64,000 nucleotides of DNA. It comes from Nisaea sediminum. GTDB taxonomy: Bacteria; Pseudomonadota; Alphaproteobacteria; Thalassobaculales; Thalassobaculaceae. This document shows positions 46,363 to 56,077 of the stretch, in pieces (the first letter of the stretch is position 1; every line of letters begins with the position of its first letter). Both the position numbers and the translations under genes were made by a program. A model generated the notes under the pieces. The model was not told the DNA's origin. It searched no databases and saw nothing but the letters and a program-made list of their open reading frames with translations. The DNA lies in NCBI RefSeq assembly GCF_014904705.1, contig NZ_JACZCQ010000004.1, positions 247,290 to 311,289 on the forward strand, written 5' to 3'.

Positions 46363-47171
46363 GCGCAACCGCCGCGACGTCCTATCCGCGGACCTGGTCG
46401 CGCCCGCCCTTCGTGAAGCGCGCCTGGCTGCGCTGGACGCTCTATCTCGGCGCGCTGCTTTACCTGATCCTATCGGTCGGATCGGTCGAGGTGAATTGGG
46501 TGCGCGTCTGGGAAGGCCTCGACCGCGGGCTCCGCTTCGTCGAGGGCTTCCTGGTGCCGGACTTCACCAGCCGCTGGGAAGACATCCTGATCGGCATGGA
46601 GGAGAGCCTGACGATGACCGTCGCCTCGACCGTCGTCGGCGTCCTGATATCGGTGCCGATCGGCATCGGTGCCGCGCGCAACATCGCACCCCTGCCGATC
46701 TATGCGATCTGCCGGGCGATCATCGCCCTCTCGCGCAGCTTCCAGGAGATCATCGTCGCCATCCTGTTCGTCGCCATGTTCGGCTTCGGACCGCTGGCCG
46801 GCTTCATGACGCTTTCCTTCGCCACCATCGGCTTCCTCGCCAAGCTCTTGGCCGAGGACATCGAGGATATCGACGAGAGCCAGGCCGAGGCGGTACGCGC
46901 CACCGGCGCCGGCTGGTGGCAGATCGTGAACTACGCGATCCAGCCCCAGGTCATGCCGCGCCTGATCGGCCTCAGCCTCTACCGGCTCGACATCAATTTC
47001 CGCGAATCCGCCGTGATCGGCATCGTCGGCGCGGGCGGCATCGGCGCCACCCTGAACACCGCCATGGACCGCTATGAGTACGACTCGGCGGCGGCGATCC
47101 TGATCCTGATCATCCTGATCGTGATGGCGGCGGAATATTCCTCTGGCTATGTCCGGAAGTGGCTCCAGTGA
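46359..47171 (+). CDS. phnE: Phn-type ABC permease
   Basis: The 270-residue permease has about six helices and the coupling loop [38 protein letters not shown] is the PhnE signature near the C-terminus. Its start overlaps phnC by 4 bases and its stop overlaps the next permease gene by 1 base, so all the transporter proteins are translationally coupled. Confidence 0.88.
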   Translation: MSATAATSYPRTWSRPPFVKRAWLRWTLYLGALLYLILSVGSVEVNWVRVWEGLDRGLRFVEGFLVPDFTSRWEDILIGMEESLTMTVASTVVGVLISVPIGIGAARNIAPLPIYAICRAIIALSRSFQEIIVAILFVAMFGFGPLAGFMTLSFATIGFLAKLLAEDIEDIDESQAEAVRATGAGWWQIVNYAIQPQVMPRLIGLSLYRLDINFRESAVIGIVGAGGIGATLNTAMDRYEYDSAAAILILIILIVMAAEYSSGYVRKWLQ

Positions 47172-47980
47172 TGAGTGACACCCAATTCGACAAAACCTGG
47201 CAGAAGCGGACAACCAGACAGGAACTCTGGCTCTGGCTCGGCTGGCTGGCCCTCGTCGCGTTCTTCGTCTTCTGCTGGGAGGTGATGAACAAGAACACGA
47301 TCTGGGCCTTCGTGTCCGACGCGCCCCGGCAGGCGATGGATATCGGCTCGCGCATGGTGCCGCCGCGCTGGGACTATCTGCCGAGCCTGATGGAGCCGCT
47401 CTGGGACACCATCGCGATCGCCACGCTCGGCACGCTGATGGCGCTCTTCATGGCCGTTCCGGTGGCTTTCATGGCCGCCCGCAACACGACGCCGAGCACC
47501 CGGTTTGTGCGGCCGATCGCCCTGCTCATCATCGTCTCCAGCCGCTCGATCAACTCGCTGATCTGGGCCCTCCTGCTGGTCGCGATCATCGGACCGGGCG
47601 TGATGGCCGGGATCGTCGCCATCGCCTTCCGCTCGATCGGCTTCGTCGCCAAGCTGCTCTACGAGGCCATCGAGGAGATCGACGCGGTCCAGGTCGAGGC
47701 GGTCTCCGCCACCGGCGCCAGCAAGGCGCAAATCATGGACTATGCGGTCGTGCCGCAGATCCTGCCGGCCTTCGCCGGGATCACGGTGTTCCGCTGGGAC
47801 ATCAACATCCGCGAGTCGACCGTGCTCGGCCTTGTCGGGGCCGGCGGTCTCGGGCTGCGTCTGCAGGAATCGCTGAACGTGCTCGCCTGGCCGCAAGTGA
47901 CTGTGATCTTCATCCTGATCCTGATCACCGTCCTGGTGAGCGAGTGGGTATCCGCGAAGGTGCGGCACGCCATCATCTAG
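47171..47980 (+). CDS. phnE: Phn-type ABC permease
   Basis: The 269-residue permease starts at ATG 47171 ([13 protein letters not shown]). It has the coupling loop EAVSATGASKAQIMDYAVVPQI and STVLGLVGAGGLGLRL. It pairs with the preceding permease. The Na/Pi cotransporter gene follows 30 bases downstream on the same strand. Confidence 0.88.
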   Translation: MSDTQFDKTWQKRTTRQELWLWLGWLALVAFFVFCWEVMNKNTIWAFVSDAPRQAMDIGSRMVPPRWDYLPSLMEPLWDTIAIATLGTLMALFMAVPVAFMAARNTTPSTRFVRPIALLIIVSSRSINSLIWALLLVAIIGPGVMAGIVAIAFRSIGFVAKLLYEAIEEIDAVQVEAVSATGASKAQIMDYAVVPQILPAFAGITVFRWDINIRESTVLGLVGAGGLGLRLQESLNVLAWPQVTVIFILILITVLVSEWVSAKVRHAII

Positions 47981-48010
47981 AGCCGGCCGGAGACGGTCGC
48001 GAACGAGGCC

Positions 48011-49651
48011 ATGGATCTACTGATCAACATACTCGGGGGAGTGGCCCTGCTCCTCTGGGGCGTGCGCATGGTGCGCACCGGGGTCACCAGGGCCTTCGGA
48101 TCCAGCATCCGCCGCGGCATCGCGGCCGCGACGCGGAACCGGCTGAGTTCCTTCGTGACCGGCCTCGGGGTCACCACGATCCTGCAGAGCAGCACGGCAA
48201 CCGCCCTGATCGTGAGCTCCTTCGGCAGCCGCAAGATGGTCGGCGTCGCCGCCGGTCTCGCGATCATGCTGGGCGCCGATGTCGGCAGCACCATCGTGGT
48301 TCAGGTGCTGGCCTTCGACGTCACCTGGATGTCCCCGGTCCTGCTCTTCGTCGGTGTCACGACCTTCCTTTCCTCCGAGAATTCGCGCCGCAAGGCGATC
48401 GCCCGCGTCCTGATCGGCCTCGGGCTTATGCTGCTGGCCATCAAGCTGGTGATGCTCGCCTCCGTGCCGCTGCGCGAGGGGCCGACCATGTCGATGCTAC
48501 TGGCGCCGCTCCGCAGCGAACCGGTGCTCGCCATCGTCTTCGCCGCGCTGCTGACCTGGATGGCGCATTCCAGTCTCACGGTCATCGTGTTGATCATGAC
48601 CCTGGTCTCGCTCAATGTGGTCGAGCTTCAGGTCGCGATCATGCTGGTGCTCGGCGCGAATATCGGCAGCGCGATCACGCCTGTCGCCATGAACTGGGGC
48701 GGCGAACCCGCGGCCCGCAGGGTCCCGCTCGGCAACCTCTTCATGCGCACGGTCGGAGTGATTCTCGTCTTCTCCTTCATTCCCTGGATCGTGCCGCTCT
48801 TCTCCGGTTTCTCCGTCGACTCTGCGCACCTGATCGCCAACGTCCATACCGGCTTCAATCTCGCCGTCGCCATCCTGTTCCTGCCGATGATCGGCTGGGT
48901 TGCCCGCCTGGTGACCCGGATCCTGCCGGAACGTCCCGGCGCCGAGGACCTGCTCGCCCCCCGTCACCTGGAAGAGGAAAGCCTCGATACCCCGACCGTC
49001 GCGCTCTCCGCGGCGGCGCGGGAGACCCTGCGCATGGGCGACACGGTGCAGTCGATGCTGGCCCGCTCGATGGAGGTGTTCCGCGGCGGCACGACCGAAC
49101 AGATCAAGGAGATCGAGCGCGAGGACGATGTGGTCGATTCCCTGCATGAGGCAGTGAAAATTTACCTCACGAAACTGTCGCGCCAGGAACTCGACCCCGC
49201 CGAGAGCCAGCGCGTGATCGAGATCCTGAGCTTCACCACAAACCTCGAGCATATCGGCGACATCATCGACAAGAACCTGATGGAACTTGCCGCCAAGAAG
49301 CTGAAGGACGGAGCGGTCTTCTCAAAAGACGGGATGGAGGAGCTGGAAACCTTCCATGCCGAGGTGCTGGCAAACCTGAAACTCGCGCTCAGCATCTTCA
49401 TGACCGGGGATCAGCGGCTCGCCCGGCGCCTGATGGAGCAGAAGGTCCATATCCGTGAGCTCGAGCTGAAATTCTCCGAAGCGCACTACGCCCGCATCCG
49501 GGACGGCAAGGCCGAGTCGATCGGCAGCTCCTCGCTCCATCTCGACGTGCTGCGCGACCTGAAGCGCATCAACAGCCACATCACCTCGGTCGCCTACCCG
49601 ATCCTGGAATCGACCGGCCAGATCGCCGAGAGCCGGCTGCGCGAAGCTTAA
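48011..49651 (+). CDS. Na/Pi cotransporter family protein with a PhoU-like domain
   Basis: The 546-residue protein begins with helical repeats (INILGGVALLLWGVRMVRTG, then VTTILQSSTATALIVSSF). QSSTA and the second copy AHSSLTVIVL are the paired signatures of the NptA/SLC34 family. The C-terminal 200 residues are a PhoU-like helical domain (FTTNLEHIGDIIDKNLMELA). It should move phosphate with sodium; bacterial members can work in either direction. Its position behind an organic-phosphorus ABC operon suggests export or recapture of released phosphate. Confidence 0.87.
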   Translation: MDLLINILGGVALLLWGVRMVRTGVTRAFGSSIRRGIAAATRNRLSSFVTGLGVTTILQSSTATALIVSSFGSRKMVGVAAGLAIMLGADVGSTIVVQVLAFDVTWMSPVLLFVGVTTFLSSENSRRKAIARVLIGLGLMLLAIKLVMLASVPLREGPTMSMLLAPLRSEPVLAIVFAALLTWMAHSSLTVIVLIMTLVSLNVVELQVAIMLVLGANIGSAITPVAMNWGGEPAARRVPLGNLFMRTVGVILVFSFIPWIVPLFSGFSVDSAHLIANVHTGFNLAVAILFLPMIGWVARLVTRILPERPGAEDLLAPRHLEEESLDTPTVALSAAARETLRMGDTVQSMLARSMEVFRGGTTEQIKEIEREDDVVDSLHEAVKIYLTKLSRQELDPAESQRVIEILSFTTNLEHIGDIIDKNLMELAAKKLKDGAVFSKDGMEELETFHAEVLANLKLALSIFMTGDQRLARRLMEQKVHIRELELKFSEAHYARIRDGKAESIGSSSLHLDVLRDLKRINSHITSVAYPILESTGQIAESRLREA

Positions 49652-49660
49652 GGGACGCGC

Positions 49661-50446
49661 TCAGCGCCCCTTCCAGACCGGATCCCGGCCTTCGGCGAAG
49701 GCGGTATAGCCTTCACGGTTGTCTTCGGAATCGTAGAGTCGGTCGACGGTCTCGAACTGGCGCTTGGTAATCCGGTTCATCGCATCCTGAAATTTCATGT
49801 CCTCGGCCTCGCGCACGATTTCCTTGATCGCGGCGAAAACCAGCGGCGGGCCGGAGGCGAGATGCCTCGCCATCTTCCTGGCCTCGTCCATCAGATCGGC
49901 CGCCGGGTGGATATGGTTCACGAAGCCCCAGCGCGCCGCCTCCTCGGCCTCGATCCAGCGCCCGGTGAAGAGCATCTCCATCGCGATGTGATAGGGGATG
50001 CGCTTCGGCAGCTTGACCGTCGCGGCGTCGGCCACGGTCCCGGAACGGATCTCCGGCAGCGCGAAGGTCGCGTGGTCGGCGGCGAGGATGATGTCGGCCG
50101 AGAGCGCGAGTTCCAGCCCGCCGCCACAGCAGATCCCGTTCACCGCCGCGATCACCGGCTTGTTGAGACCGCGCAGTTCCTGCAGTCCGCCGAACCCGCC
50201 GACACCGTAATCCCCGTCGACCGCATCGCCGCCGGCGGCCGCCTTCAGGTCCCAGCCCGGGCAGAAGAATTTAGGTCCCGCGCCAGTGACGATGCAGACC
50301 CGGAGTTCCGGGTCGTCCCGGAACGCGGCAAAGGTGTCGCCCATGATCCGGCTGGTCGCGAGATCGATCGCGTTCGCCCTCGGCCGGTCCAGCGTCACTT
50401 CCAGGACATGGCCGTCGCGCTTGGTCTTGATCGGGCCGTCACTCAT
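49661..50446 (-). CDS. caiD: Carnitinyl-CoA dehydratase / crotonobetainyl-CoA hydratase
   Basis: The 261-residue crotonase-family enzyme follows E. coli CaiD closely. Shared blocks include LEVTLDRPRANAIDLATS, GWDLKAAAGGDA, GGFGGLQEL, NKPVIAAVNGICCGGGLELAL and the C-terminal FAEGRDPVWKGR. The oxyanion-hole regions are FCPGWDLKAA and the GGG turn. It interconverts crotonobetainyl-CoA and L-carnitinyl-CoA. It is the last gene of an operon encoding dehydrocarnitine cleavage and acyl-CoA enzymes, and overlaps the ligase gene by 8 bases. Confidence 0.88.
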   Translation of the reverse strand: MSDGPIKTKRDGHVLEVTLDRPRANAIDLATSRIMGDTFAAFRDDPELRVCIVTGAGPKFFCPGWDLKAAAGGDAVDGDYGVGGFGGLQELRGLNKPVIAAVNGICCGGGLELALSADIILAADHATFALPEIRSGTVADAATVKLPKRIPYHIAMEMLFTGRWIEAEEAARWGFVNHIHPAADLMDEARKMARHLASGPPLVFAAIKEIVREAEDMKFQDAMNRITKRQFETVDRLYDSEDNREGYTAFAEGRDPVWKGR

Positions 50447-52481
50447 GTTTCTCTCCCATCCTGATCAGGGCATCCACCGCCATCGCCCCCTCTTCGAGGC
50501 AAAGCAGAGGATTGATCTCGACTTCTTCCACCAGCCCGTGATGCGCGGTGACGAAATCCTGCACCGCCAGCACGGCGGCGACAATCGCCGGGCGGTCGGC
50601 CGCAGGCGCACCGCGATAGCCGTCCAGCAGCGGCGCCATGCGGAGCCGCGAAAGCGCCGCGTCGACCTCCTCCGCCGTGACCGGCAGGAGCAAGCAGGTG
50701 CTGTCTTCGAGGATCTCCGTCTTCGTCCCGCCGGCGGCGAGGGTCAGCAGATAACCGTGCGCAGGATCCAGCGTCACGCCGACGAGCAGCTCGGCCACCG
50801 CGCCGGCGACCATCGGCTCGACAAGAAACCGATCCGCTTTCATCCCGCGCGCGGCGTCCATCAGCGCCACCTCGCTGTCGATGCCAAGAACGACGGCACC
50901 GGCCTCGCTCTTATGCGCCAAACCGAGCCCTTTGAGCACCAGCGGATAACCGACCTCGGCCGCAGCCGCGGCAAGCCCGCCGCGCGTCGTCTCGACGGAG
51001 CCCGGCACCGGCACGCCAAAACCGGCGAGCATGCGCTTGGCCTCGCCCTCGCCGACGATCCGGCTATCGTTCGGTTGCAATGGCGGGAGCGGCGCATGAT
51101 CGGCGAGCCGTACCCGGCCGATGAAAGCCGCCGCCTCCACCGCCGCCAAGGCGTCCTCCAACCCGGTCAGGGGCACGATCCCGCGCGCCATGATCCTTCG
51201 CGCGACGTCTTCCGGCAGGTTCTCCGGGAGGGAAGCAAGAATACCCATCGGCTTGCCTGTCCCGGACCGCGTTATCTCGACCGCGTCGATCACCTTTTCC
51301 CAGTCGGCGACACTGCCGAGTCCGGCCCGTGGGAAATCGAGCACGGCCACGCCGAAGTCCGCCGCCCCGCGCATCATTGCGCCGAAGGTGCGCACGGTCG
51401 CGTCCGTGTCGCCCCAGATATAGGTGTGGTAGTCGAGCGGATTGGCGAGCGCGACTTTCGGACCGAGCGCCTCGCCGAGTTCCTGTTTCTGCTCTTGTGT
51501 GAGCGGCGGATAGTTGAGGTCGAATCCGAGCGCCGTGTCCGCCATCATCCCCGCCTCGCCGCCGGAGCAGGACATCGAGGCGATCCGGTTCGACGCGAGC
51601 GGTCCCGCGACATGGAGCATCTTCAGGGTCTCGAGGAACGCGGACAGGCTGCGCACCTCTGCGATGCCGAGCCGCCGCAAGAGGGCGGAGGCCCCCGCAT
51701 GCTCGCCGGAAAGCGACGCGGTGTGTGAAACGGCACCCGCCCTTGCCTCTTCGGAACGCCCTACCTTGAGGGCGACGAGCGGTTTGCCAAGCTTCGCCGC
51801 CTTGCCCGCCATCGCGGCGAAGGCAGCTACATCGCCAATCCCCTCGATATAGAAACCGAGCGCCGTCACCCGATCGTCGGCCAGCAGGGCCTCGGCGATC
51901 TCCGCCAGGCCGGTCTGCGCCTGGTTGCCGACCGTCGCCATATAGGCGATCGGCAGGCCGCGCTGCTGCATGGTGAGGTTGATGGCGATGTTGGAGGATT
52001 GCGCCACGATAGCGACCCCGCGCTCGACCTTGGTGCCGCCATGCAGGTCCGGCCAGAGCGCCATGCCGTCGAGATAGTTGAGGATGCCGTAGCAGTTCGG
52101 CCCGAGCACCGCCAATTCGCCCGCGGCCGCGATCAGTTCCGCCTGCAGGTCGGCGCCATCCCCGGTCTCCGCCAGCGCCTCGCTGAAGCCGCTCGCAAAA
52201 CAGACCGCCCCGCCGGCACCACGTGCCACGAGCGCTCGCACCGCCTCGATAGTGGCGTGGCGGTTGATGCCGATGAAGGTCGCATCCGGCGCCCCCGGCA
52301 GGCCCTCGATCGAGGCATAAGCTTTGCGGCCCGCGATCTCCGGCCGGTTCGGATGCACCGGCCAGACCTCGCCCGCGAAGCCGATCTTCGCGCATTCCGC
52401 CACCACATTGGCACACCAGGCGCCGCCGCCGATGACCGCGATGGTCTTCGGCCGGAACAGGCGTTCGAGCCCGGGCCGCAT
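50439..52481 (-). CDS. NDP-forming acyl-CoA synthetase (acetate-CoA ligase family)
   Basis: The 680-residue protein has a CoA-binding Rossmann domain (KTIAVIGGGAWCANVVAECA), a succinyl-CoA-ligase-like flavodoxin domain (LGPNCYGILNYLDG, then VAIVAQSSNIAINLTMQQRG) and a C-terminal ATP-grasp domain (YPLVLKGLGLAHKSEAGAVV, then VEEVEINPLL). This is the single-chain ACD layout. It would activate a carboxylate to its CoA thioester, or run the reverse to make ATP. In this operon the likely substrate is a betaine acid such as crotonobetaine, gamma-butyrobetaine or carnitine. E. coli uses a different (AMP-forming) ligase, CaiC, at this step. Confidence 0.8.
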   Translation of the reverse strand: MRPGLERLFRPKTIAVIGGGAWCANVVAECAKIGFAGEVWPVHPNRPEIAGRKAYASIEGLPGAPDATFIGINRHATIEAVRALVARGAGGAVCFASGFSEALAETGDGADLQAELIAAAGELAVLGPNCYGILNYLDGMALWPDLHGGTKVERGVAIVAQSSNIAINLTMQQRGLPIAYMATVGNQAQTGLAEIAEALLADDRVTALGFYIEGIGDVAAFAAMAGKAAKLGKPLVALKVGRSEEARAGAVSHTASLSGEHAGASALLRRLGIAEVRSLSAFLETLKMLHVAGPLASNRIASMSCSGGEAGMMADTALGFDLNYPPLTQEQKQELGEALGPKVALANPLDYHTYIWGDTDATVRTFGAMMRGAADFGVAVLDFPRAGLGSVADWEKVIDAVEITRSGTGKPMGILASLPENLPEDVARRIMARGIVPLTGLEDALAAVEAAAFIGRVRLADHAPLPPLQPNDSRIVGEGEAKRMLAGFGVPVPGSVETTRGGLAAAAAEVGYPLVLKGLGLAHKSEAGAVVLGIDSEVALMDAARGMKADRFLVEPMVAGAVAELLVGVTLDPAHGYLLTLAAGGTKTEILEDSTCLLLPVTAEEVDAALSRLRMAPLLDGYRGAPAADRPAIVAAVLAVQDFVTAHHGLVEEVEINPLLCLEEGAMAVDALIRMGEKHE

Positions 52482-52485
52482 GGGC

Positions 52486-53646
52486 TCAGGCGCCGAGCGG
52501 CCGGAGCAGTTCCCGGCTTATGATGTGACGCTGGATTTCCGAGGTGCCGTCCCAGATCCGTTCGACCCGTGCATCGCGCCAGAAGCGCTCTATCGGGAAA
52601 TCGTCCATCAGCCCCATGCCGCCATAGATCTGCAGCGTCGCGTCGGTGATCCGCGCCAGCATCTCCGAGGCGAAAACCTTGGCGCTGGCGATCTCGCGGT
52701 TCGCCGGAAGTCCCTGATCCAGCCGCCAGGCGGCCGAAAGGGTCAGCCAGTCTGCCGCGTCGATCTCGGTGATCATGTCGGCGAGCTGGAAGCTGACGCC
52801 CTGGAACTTGCCGATCTGCTGGCCGAACTGCTTGCGCTCGGCGGCATAGGCGAGCCCCATATCGAAGCAGCGCCGGGCCCGTCCGACCGCCATGGTGGCG
52901 ACGGTGATGCGCGTCGCGTAGAGCCACTCGTTCATCACCGCGAAGCCGCCATCGACCTCGCCGAGCACCTGCGCGTCCGGCAGGCGGCAATCGTCGAACT
53001 CGAGGATCATGTTCTTGTAACCGCGATGGCTGACCGACCTGTAGCCGTCGCGGATGGTGAAGCCGGGCGTACCGCGGTCGACCAGGAAGGCGGTGATCTT
53101 CTTTTTCGGCCCGCGCGGCGTCTCCTCCTCGCCGGTCGCAACGAAGACGATGACGAAATCCGCGTGGTCGGCGCCGGAGATGAAATGCTTGGTGCCGTTC
53201 ACCACCCAGTCTCCGCCGTCCCGCTTCGCCGCGCAGCTCATGCCGCGCACGTCCGAGCCCGCGCCAGGCTCGGTCATGGCGAGCGCGTCCATCCGCTCGC
53301 CCTTCACCGCAGGCGTCAGGTAGCGCTCGATCTGCTCGCCCTTGCAGGCCATCAGGATGTTCTGCGGGCGCCCGAAGAAATGGGTCAGTGCCATGGAGCC
53401 GCGGCCGAGCTCGCGCTCGACCAGGGCGAAATCGAGGTGCGAAAGCCCGCCGCCGCCGACCTCTTCGGGGAAGTTGGAAGCATAGAAGCCGATATCGAGG
53501 CACTTCTGCTTGATCGCCTCGGCCAATTCCGGACGCACCTCGCCGGTGCGCTCGACTTCGGCCTCATGCGGATAGATCTCGGTTTCGACGAACTCGCGCA
53601 CCGTCGAGACGATCATCTGCTGTTCTTCGCTGAGCCCGAAATGCAT
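52486..53646 (-). CDS. Acyl-CoA dehydrogenase (butyrobetainyl-CoA dehydrogenase candidate)
   Basis: The 386-residue FAD enzyme has ALAMTEPGAGSDVRGM for flavin binding, WVVNGTKHFISGADHADF, and LQIYGGMGLMDDFPIERFW at the C-terminal domain. The catalytic-Glu position reads RIWDGTSEIQR, with Asp. By position it may act on gamma-butyrobetainyl-CoA to give crotonobetainyl-CoA, the CaiD substrate. Its start overlaps the end of the carnitine dehydrogenase gene by one base (ATGA-type junction). It is not recognisably the E. coli CaiA protein, so the role is inferred. Confidence 0.78.
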   Translation of the reverse strand: MHFGLSEEQQMIVSTVREFVETEIYPHEAEVERTGEVRPELAEAIKQKCLDIGFYASNFPEEVGGGGLSHLDFALVERELGRGSMALTHFFGRPQNILMACKGEQIERYLTPAVKGERMDALAMTEPGAGSDVRGMSCAAKRDGGDWVVNGTKHFISGADHADFVIVFVATGEEETPRGPKKKITAFLVDRGTPGFTIRDGYRSVSHRGYKNMILEFDDCRLPDAQVLGEVDGGFAVMNEWLYATRITVATMAVGRARRCFDMGLAYAAERKQFGQQIGKFQGVSFQLADMITEIDAADWLTLSAAWRLDQGLPANREIASAKVFASEMLARITDATLQIYGGMGLMDDFPIERFWRDARVERIWDGTSEIQRHIISRELLRPLGA

Positions 53647-55088
53647 CAGAGCAGCTCCCCCTCGTCAGGCTGCGGGAGGGTCGCGTGGGACGCTGCGAGC
53701 GCCTCGACCTTGGCCAACACCGCATCGTCCGGCACCGAGGAGCGGCGGGTCGTCAGATCCACATGGATCATGAGTTGCTCGCCGGTCGCCAGTTCCTCGC
53801 CCGCCTCGTTCTTCATGCGGTGGAAGACACGGTATTTCTTGCCCTTGCCCTCCAGCACCTGGCTCACGACATGGATGCGCTGCCCGGCGAGCGTCTCGTT
53901 CAGGTAACGGATACGGGCGTCGACGGTGAAGTAGCTCTTGCCGCTCTCGATATAGGCCTCGTCGGCGCCGACCAGCTTCATCATCGCGTCGGCCGCGTCG
54001 GAGAAGACCTGGCCGTAGCGGCTCTCGTTCATGTGGCCGTTATAGTCGGTCCAGTCGACCGGCACGATGCGGTCGACTGTACGGACGAGATCGCCCGCCT
54101 GCGCCGGTTTCGGAAGGCCGGTCTCGTGTTCCGCGATCAGCTTGCCCGCGGCCGCGCCCTGCTGCTTCAGGGCGCGCATCATGGCGACGAGATTGTTGTC
54201 GCGCAGACGTTCCAGTTCGCGGATCGAAAGCGCGCCGGACTGGGCGTCGGACTGGTCGGCGATCTGTTTCACCAGTTCGTCCGTCAGGTCCGGCACATCC
54301 ATCAGCTTGGTCCAGGGCCACTGAAGGCACGGGCCGAACTGCGCGATGAAATGCGCCATCCCGGCCTCGCCGCCGGCGATACGGTAGGTTTCGAACAGTC
54401 CCATCTGCGCCCATCGCAGACCGAAACCGTAGCGGATCGCGTTGTCGATCTCCTCCGTCGTCGCAATGCCGTCCTTCACCAGCCAGAGCGCCTCGCGCCA
54501 GACCGCCTCGAGGAAGCGGTCGGCGATATGGGCGTCGATCTCGGCCCGGACCCGGAGCGGGAAGAGGCCGACCGAGCGCAGCAGCGCCTCGGCCTTTTCG
54601 ACCACGGCCGTGTCGCCGCCCTCGCCCGGCACCAGCTCGATCAATGGCAGTAGGTAGACCGGGTTGAAGGGATGGGCGACGACGATCCGCCCCGGATGTT
54701 TCGCGCCCTCGCGCAGCTCCGACGGCTTGAAGCCGGAGGTGGAGGAGCCGACCGGCGTGTCGGCAGCGGCCGCCGCCTCGATCTCGGCAAGGACCTTGTG
54801 TTTAAGGTCGAGCCGCTCCGGCACGCTCTCCTGGATGTAATCCGCTCCGGCGACCGCCTCGGCGATCGTGTTCACGTGGGTCAGCGTGCCTTCCGGCGGC
54901 AATGCCGTGTCGTAGAGCATCGGCAGCGCGTGGCGCGCGTTGCGGAGCACTTCCGACATCTTGCGCCCGGCTTCCGGATCCGGATCGAACAGGCGGACGT
55001 CCCAGCCGTTCAACAGGAAACGCGCCGCCCAGGCGCCGCCGATAACGCCGCCGCCGATGACTGCGGCTGTCTTGCCCGCCGCGCTCAT
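53646..55088 (-). CDS. L-carnitine dehydrogenase fused to a thioesterase
   Basis: The 480-residue protein is a fusion. Residues 1-320 are a 3-hydroxyacyl-CoA-dehydrogenase-type Rossmann enzyme (TAAVIGGGVIGGAWAARFLL, then SSTSGFKPSELREGAKHPGR and AHPFNPVYLLPLIELVPG). Residues 345-470 are a hotdog thioesterase (VPVDWTDYNGHMNESRYGQ, then YRVFHRMKNEAGEELATGEQ). The first part oxidises L-carnitine to 3-dehydrocarnitine with NAD+; the second should hydrolyse betainyl-CoA to glycine betaine. In Pseudomonas these are the separate CdhA and CdhB proteins. It overlaps the BKACE gene by 4 bases. Confidence 0.88.
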   Translation of the reverse strand: MSAAGKTAAVIGGGVIGGAWAARFLLNGWDVRLFDPDPEAGRKMSEVLRNARHALPMLYDTALPPEGTLTHVNTIAEAVAGADYIQESVPERLDLKHKVLAEIEAAAAADTPVGSSTSGFKPSELREGAKHPGRIVVAHPFNPVYLLPLIELVPGEGGDTAVVEKAEALLRSVGLFPLRVRAEIDAHIADRFLEAVWREALWLVKDGIATTEEIDNAIRYGFGLRWAQMGLFETYRIAGGEAGMAHFIAQFGPCLQWPWTKLMDVPDLTDELVKQIADQSDAQSGALSIRELERLRDNNLVAMMRALKQQGAAAGKLIAEHETGLPKPAQAGDLVRTVDRIVPVDWTDYNGHMNESRYGQVFSDAADAMMKLVGADEAYIESGKSYFTVDARIRYLNETLAGQRIHVVSQVLEGKGKKYRVFHRMKNEAGEELATGEQLMIHVDLTTRRSSVPDDAVLAKVEALAASHATLPQPDEGELL

Positions 55089-55993
55089 TTCGGCGCCCGC
55101 TTCACAAGGCCGAGCTTTTCGCGTACGGCCTGCGGACCGATCACGGTCGCGCCGAGATTCTCGATGATGGTGACCGCCTTCTCGACCAGTTGCGCATTGG
55201 TCGCGAGCTGACCCTTGGCGAGCCAGAGATTGTCCTCAAGCCCGACGCGCACATTGCCGCCGGCCAGCACCGAGGCGGCGACATAGGGCATCTGGTTGCG
55301 CCCGAGGGAGAAGGCCGACCAAGTCCAGTCGGTCGGCACGTTGTTCACCATCGCCATGAAGGTGTTGAGATCGTCCGGCGCGCCCCAGGGAACGCCCATG
55401 CAGAGCTGCACCAGCGCGGGAGAGGTCAGCACGCCGTCCTCGACCAGTTTCCTCGCCAGCCAGAGATGGCCGGTATCGAAGGCCTCGATCTCCGGCTTCA
55501 CGCCGAGCTCGGTCATCATCGAGCCCATCGCGTCGAGCATGCCCGGCGTGTTGGTCATGACGTAGTCTTTTTCGGCGAAGTTCATCGTGCCGCAATCGAG
55601 CGTGCAGATTTCCGGCAGGCACTCGGCGATGTGGGCCACCCGCTCCTCGGCGGAGACCATGTCGGTGCCCTCGATCAGCGGCAGCGGCTGCGAGGGTTTG
55701 CCGAACACCAGATCGCCGCCCATGCCGGAGGTCAGGTTCAGCACCACGTCGACCTCGGCATCGCGGATCCGGTCGGTGACCTCGCGGTAGTATTTCAAAT
55801 CGCGCGACGGCACGCCGGTCTCGGGATCGCGCACATGGCAATGCACAACGGCGGCCCCGGCTTTCGCGGCAGCGATGGCGCTTTCGGCGATCTGCTGCGG
55901 ACTGCGCGGTACGTGCGGGCTGCGGTCCTGGGTGCCACCGGATCCCGTCACGGCACAGGTCACGAAGACCTCACGATTCATTTCAAGCGGCAT
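55085..55993 (-). CDS. BKACE-family dehydrocarnitine cleavage enzyme
   Basis: The start at 55993 (MPLEMNREVFVTCAVTG) is chosen because GGGAGAC lies 6 bases upstream; it gives 302 residues. It is a DUF849/beta-keto acid cleavage TIM barrel. The zinc ligands are the two His in VVHCHVRDPETGVPS and the Glu near RVGLEDNLWL. The enzyme condenses dehydrocarnitine with acetyl-CoA to give betainyl-CoA and acetoacetate, as CdhC does. The neighbouring fused carnitine dehydrogenase/thioesterase supplies its substrate and consumes its product. It is the first gene of the operon. Confidence 0.87.
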   Translation of the reverse strand: MPLEMNREVFVTCAVTGSGGTQDRSPHVPRSPQQIAESAIAAAKAGAAVVHCHVRDPETGVPSRDLKYYREVTDRIRDAEVDVVLNLTSGMGGDLVFGKPSQPLPLIEGTDMVSAEERVAHIAECLPEICTLDCGTMNFAEKDYVMTNTPGMLDAMGSMMTELGVKPEIEAFDTGHLWLARKLVEDGVLTSPALVQLCMGVPWGAPDDLNTFMAMVNNVPTDWTWSAFSLGRNQMPYVAASVLAGGNVRVGLEDNLWLAKGQLATNAQLVEKAVTIIENLGATVIGPQAVREKLGLVKRAPK

Positions 55994-56077
55994 TCCAGTC
56001 TCCCGAGCGCATGCGATTGGTTGCCAGAAGCCTAAGATGCGTTGACATCGGGCATCGTGCAGATTTAGCTCCATATC

